The position numbers and the translations under genes were made by a program. DNA of 6,160 nt from an uncultured Flavobacteriales bacterium (lineage in GTDB: Bacteria > Bacteroidota > Bacteroidia > Flavobacteriales_D > Sanyastnellaceae). Location of the stretch: the NCBI GenBank assembly GCA_937897625.1, contig CALCNZ010000206.1, forward strand, positions 1 to 6,160, in the 5' to 3' direction. Numbering within the stretch: the first letter of the stretch is position 1; every line of letters begins with the position of its first letter. Below, in pieces: positions 5,598-6,160 of the stretch. The notes under the pieces are model-generated. The model was not told where the DNA came from, searched no databases, and was given only the letters and a program-made list of their open reading frames with translations.

Positions 5598-5619
5598 AGA
5601 ATAAAACCTGCGGTTTTCC
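5598..5619. repeat. 22-nt hairpin unit, arms AAAACC/GGTTTT, loop TGC
   Basis: It has the same arms again, with loop TGC, which reads GCA on the minus strand. The first base is A instead of the usual G (AGAAT rather than GGAAT). This is the last recognisable unit of array C; its final CC overlaps the first copy of the 17-bp direct repeat. Confidence 0.85.
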
Positions 5620-5666
5620 ATTATTTTGTATTTGAAAGACTATAAAACGCCATAATTTTGTATTTG
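5618..5666 (+). repeat. 17-bp direct repeat pair CCATWATTTTGTATTTG
   Basis: The copies at 5618-5634 and 5650-5666 differ at one base (T or A) and start 32 bp apart. They are arranged so that the TTTG ending the first copy and the TAATTTTG inside the second form a promoter-like pair. The first copy begins in the last two bases of array C, so it may be a fusion of array end and promoter. Confidence 0.75.
5631..5660 (+). promoter_or_regulatory. Predicted Bacteroidota sigma-A-type promoter
   Basis: TTTG (5631-5634), an 18-nt spacer and TAATTTTG (5653-5660) match the -33 TTTG and -7 TAnnTTTG consensus established for Bacteroidota at every defined base. Transcription would run rightward from about 5665-5670, giving the nucleotidyltransferase mRNA a leader of about 240 nt, or producing a separate short RNA. 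Confidence 0.55.
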
Positions 5667-5707
5667 GCCTGTTCAAAACCTTTTTTTTGTGTTGGTTAAA
5701 GTTGAAA

Positions 5708-5757
5708 TGTCGACAAATTCTCGACAATTGAAAAAATACATAGGGACAAATTGTCCC
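5708..5757. promoter_or_regulatory. Cluster of GACAA(A)TT boxes including a 15-bp inverted repeat
   Basis: GGGACAA-A-TTGTCCC (5743-5757) is a perfect inverted repeat with a one-base centre. Upstream, TCGACAA occurs at 5710-5716 and 5721-5727, one helical turn apart, giving GACAAATT and GACAATT half-sites; TGTCGACA (5708-5715) is itself a palindrome. A shared half-site lying between a promoter and a toxin-antitoxin-type gene is what an operator would look like. The binding protein is unknown. Confidence 0.4.
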
Positions 5758-5789
5758 GAGGTAGTAGGGATTGAGAAGAAGGAAATGAA

Positions 5790-5810
5790 ACCGTGATGAT
5801 TTGTCACAGT
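5790..5810. promoter_or_regulatory. Imperfect 21-bp inverted repeat ACCGTGA/TCACAGT
   Basis: ACCGTGA (5790-5796) and TCACAGT (5804-5810) are complementary at six of seven positions around TGATTTG. The centre carries another ATTTGTC, the reverse of the GACAAAT boxes just upstream, so it may belong to the same operator cluster. Confidence 0.35.
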
Positions 5811-5833
5811 TTGAATCAGTTGGCTACAAATTG

Positions 5834-5867
5834 AAGTCAACTCGAATTAGAAGAATGAGTTGATCTT
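5834..5867 (+). other. Stem-loop in the leader of the nucleotidyltransferase gene
   Basis: AAGTCAACTC (5834-5843) pairs with GAGTTGA-T-CTT (5857-5867): ten base pairs with one bulged T and a 13-nt loop. No T-run follows, so it is not a standard terminator. If transcribed from 5665 it would sit about 40 nt before the start codon and could influence translation or serve as a DNA operator. Confidence 0.4.
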
Positions 5868-5895
5868 GGCTCTCGGATTTCAAATGATATTTATT

Positions 5896-5904
5896 TACCT
5901 TTAC
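5896..5904 (+). promoter_or_regulatory. Weak second -7 element next to the start codon
   Basis: TACCTTTAC fits TAnnTTTG except for the final base and ends three bases before the ATG at 5908, so transcription from it would be almost leaderless. There is no TTTG at the -33 distance. It is an alternative or additional start to the promoter at 5631. Confidence 0.25.
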
Positions 5905-5907
5905 AAT

Positions 5908-6160
5908 ATGAACAAAGAGAGCATCATACAAAAAATTAAAGAGACCATCGCCAGGGAGGTTGTGGGAGCTAAAATTATTTTGTTTGGCTCAAGGGCTCGT
6001 GGTACAGAAACCACAGAATCCGATTGGGATATTTTGGTTCTTCTCGACAAACCTTTTGTATCATTTAAGGAAGAGCAGAATATTCGTCATAAACTCTACG
6101 AAGTGGAATTGGAGGTTGAAGAACCCATTTCAACTTTCGTATACTCTTTGGCAGATTGGA
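5908..6160 (+). CDS. MNT-type minimal nucleotidyltransferase, N-terminal part (runs off the window)
   Basis: 84 complete codons are present with no stop. The sequence carries the hallmark of the NTP_transf_2 / DNA polymerase beta superfamily: FGSRARG (26-32) followed by SDWDILVLL (38-46), the GS...DxD catalytic signature with Asp39 and Asp41 as metal ligands. Small stand-alone proteins of this type are usually the MNT half of HEPN/MNT toxin-antitoxin pairs, where the nucleotidyltransferase AMPylates and silences the HEPN RNase; that is known for characterised members and only inferred here. Typical length is about 100-140 residues, so the stop and a possible HEPN gene should lie just beyond the window. 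The ATG at 5908 is the first suitable start. I see no strong Shine-Dalgarno. Confidence 0.9.
   Translation, partial: MNKESIIQKIKETIAREVVGAKIILFGSRARGTETTESDWDILVLLDKPFVSFKEEQNIRHKLYEVELEVEEPISTFVYSLADW

Larger units (their letters stand above)
5464..5619. repeat. Intergenic mini-hairpin array C (between divergent hipB and the nucleotidyltransferase)
   Basis: This shorter member of the same family has the same orientation as A and B. It starts with AAC-GCA-GTT (5464-5472), then the 18-bp palindrome, the AAAATC-TTC-GATTTT unit, TAC-TTA-GTA and TAC-GTA-GTA linkers, the AAAACC-GGA-GGTTTT unit, two more TAC-GTA-GTA linkers and the AAAACC-TGC-GGTTTT unit. Seven CGNAG/CTNCG cores are present. It lacks the GTGGC and CTC/GC/GTC block seen in A and B. 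Unlike them it lies between 5' ends, about 120 bp from the hipB start and 290 bp from the nucleotidyltransferase start, so a pure terminator role would not fit here. Confidence 0.9.

Noticed and set aside
3440..5619. Integron cassette with attC sites around hipBA
   Set aside because: No GTTRRRY core or R-box/L-box layout is visible, no integrase is present, and the same arrays also flank the core gene der.
5691..5698. Rho-independent terminator at the T-run after array C
   Set aside because: Only a weak AACC/GGTT pairing spans the T-run; no GC-rich stem directly precedes it on either strand.

Overview
The window most likely comes from a member of the Bacteroidota, plausibly Flavobacteriales, although no species can be named. 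Four things support this. The 583-residue secreted protein ends in a type A type IX secretion (T9SS) sorting domain. There is a Bacteroidota-style promoter (TTTG, 18 nt, TAATTTTG) at 5631-5660. Most starts lack a strong Shine-Dalgarno sequence. Base composition is moderately AT-rich.

Layout: (1) 8-1315, plus strand: der (engA), the double-GTPase ribosome assembly factor. (2) 1316-1608: intergenic repeat array A. (3) 1607-3358, minus strand: secreted T9SS-exported protein of unknown function, converging on der. (4) 3359-3439: AT-rich upstream region of that gene. (5) 3440-3693: repeat array B. (6) 3691-4989 and 4992-5342, minus strand: hipA kinase toxin preceded by its hipB-type HTH antitoxin gene, a two-gene toxin-antitoxin operon. 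(7) 5343-5463: hipBA promoter/operator region. (8) 5464-5619: repeat array C. (9) 5620-5907: a gene-free leader with a good promoter match, direct repeats and several inverted repeats. (10) 5908 to the window end, plus strand: the first 84 codons of an MNT-type minimal nucleotidyltransferase, probably the antitoxin half of a HEPN/MNT pair whose partner would lie outside the window.

The striking part is the three intergenic arrays. They can be read almost entirely as strings of very short hairpins with three-base loops, separated by short conserved linkers (GAAT, GGAAT, CCAAT). Arm sequences differ from unit to unit but stay self-complementary (TAC/GTA, TAT/ATA, AAC/GTT, AAAATC/GATTTT, AAAACC/GGTTTT, GTGGC/GCCAC, CTC/GAG, GTC/GAC). 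Most loops are GNA closed by a C-G pair, on one strand or the other. C(GNA)G is the motif known to give exceptionally stable DNA mini-hairpins; the unit at 1381-1387 is, on the minus strand, exactly GCGAAGC, the archetype. By hand I count about 31 such CGNAG/CTNCG cores in roughly 700 bp of array. All arrays have the same orientation regardless of neighbouring gene direction. Three of them carry, between them, four identical 18-bp palindromes. The stop codons of der, the T9SS gene and hipA all lie at or inside an array edge.

The five genes do not form one pathway. der is core housekeeping. The secreted protein, hipBA and the nucleotidyltransferase look like accessory cargo placed between copies of this repeat family, and same-orientation arrays could allow loss or exchange of that cargo by recombination.
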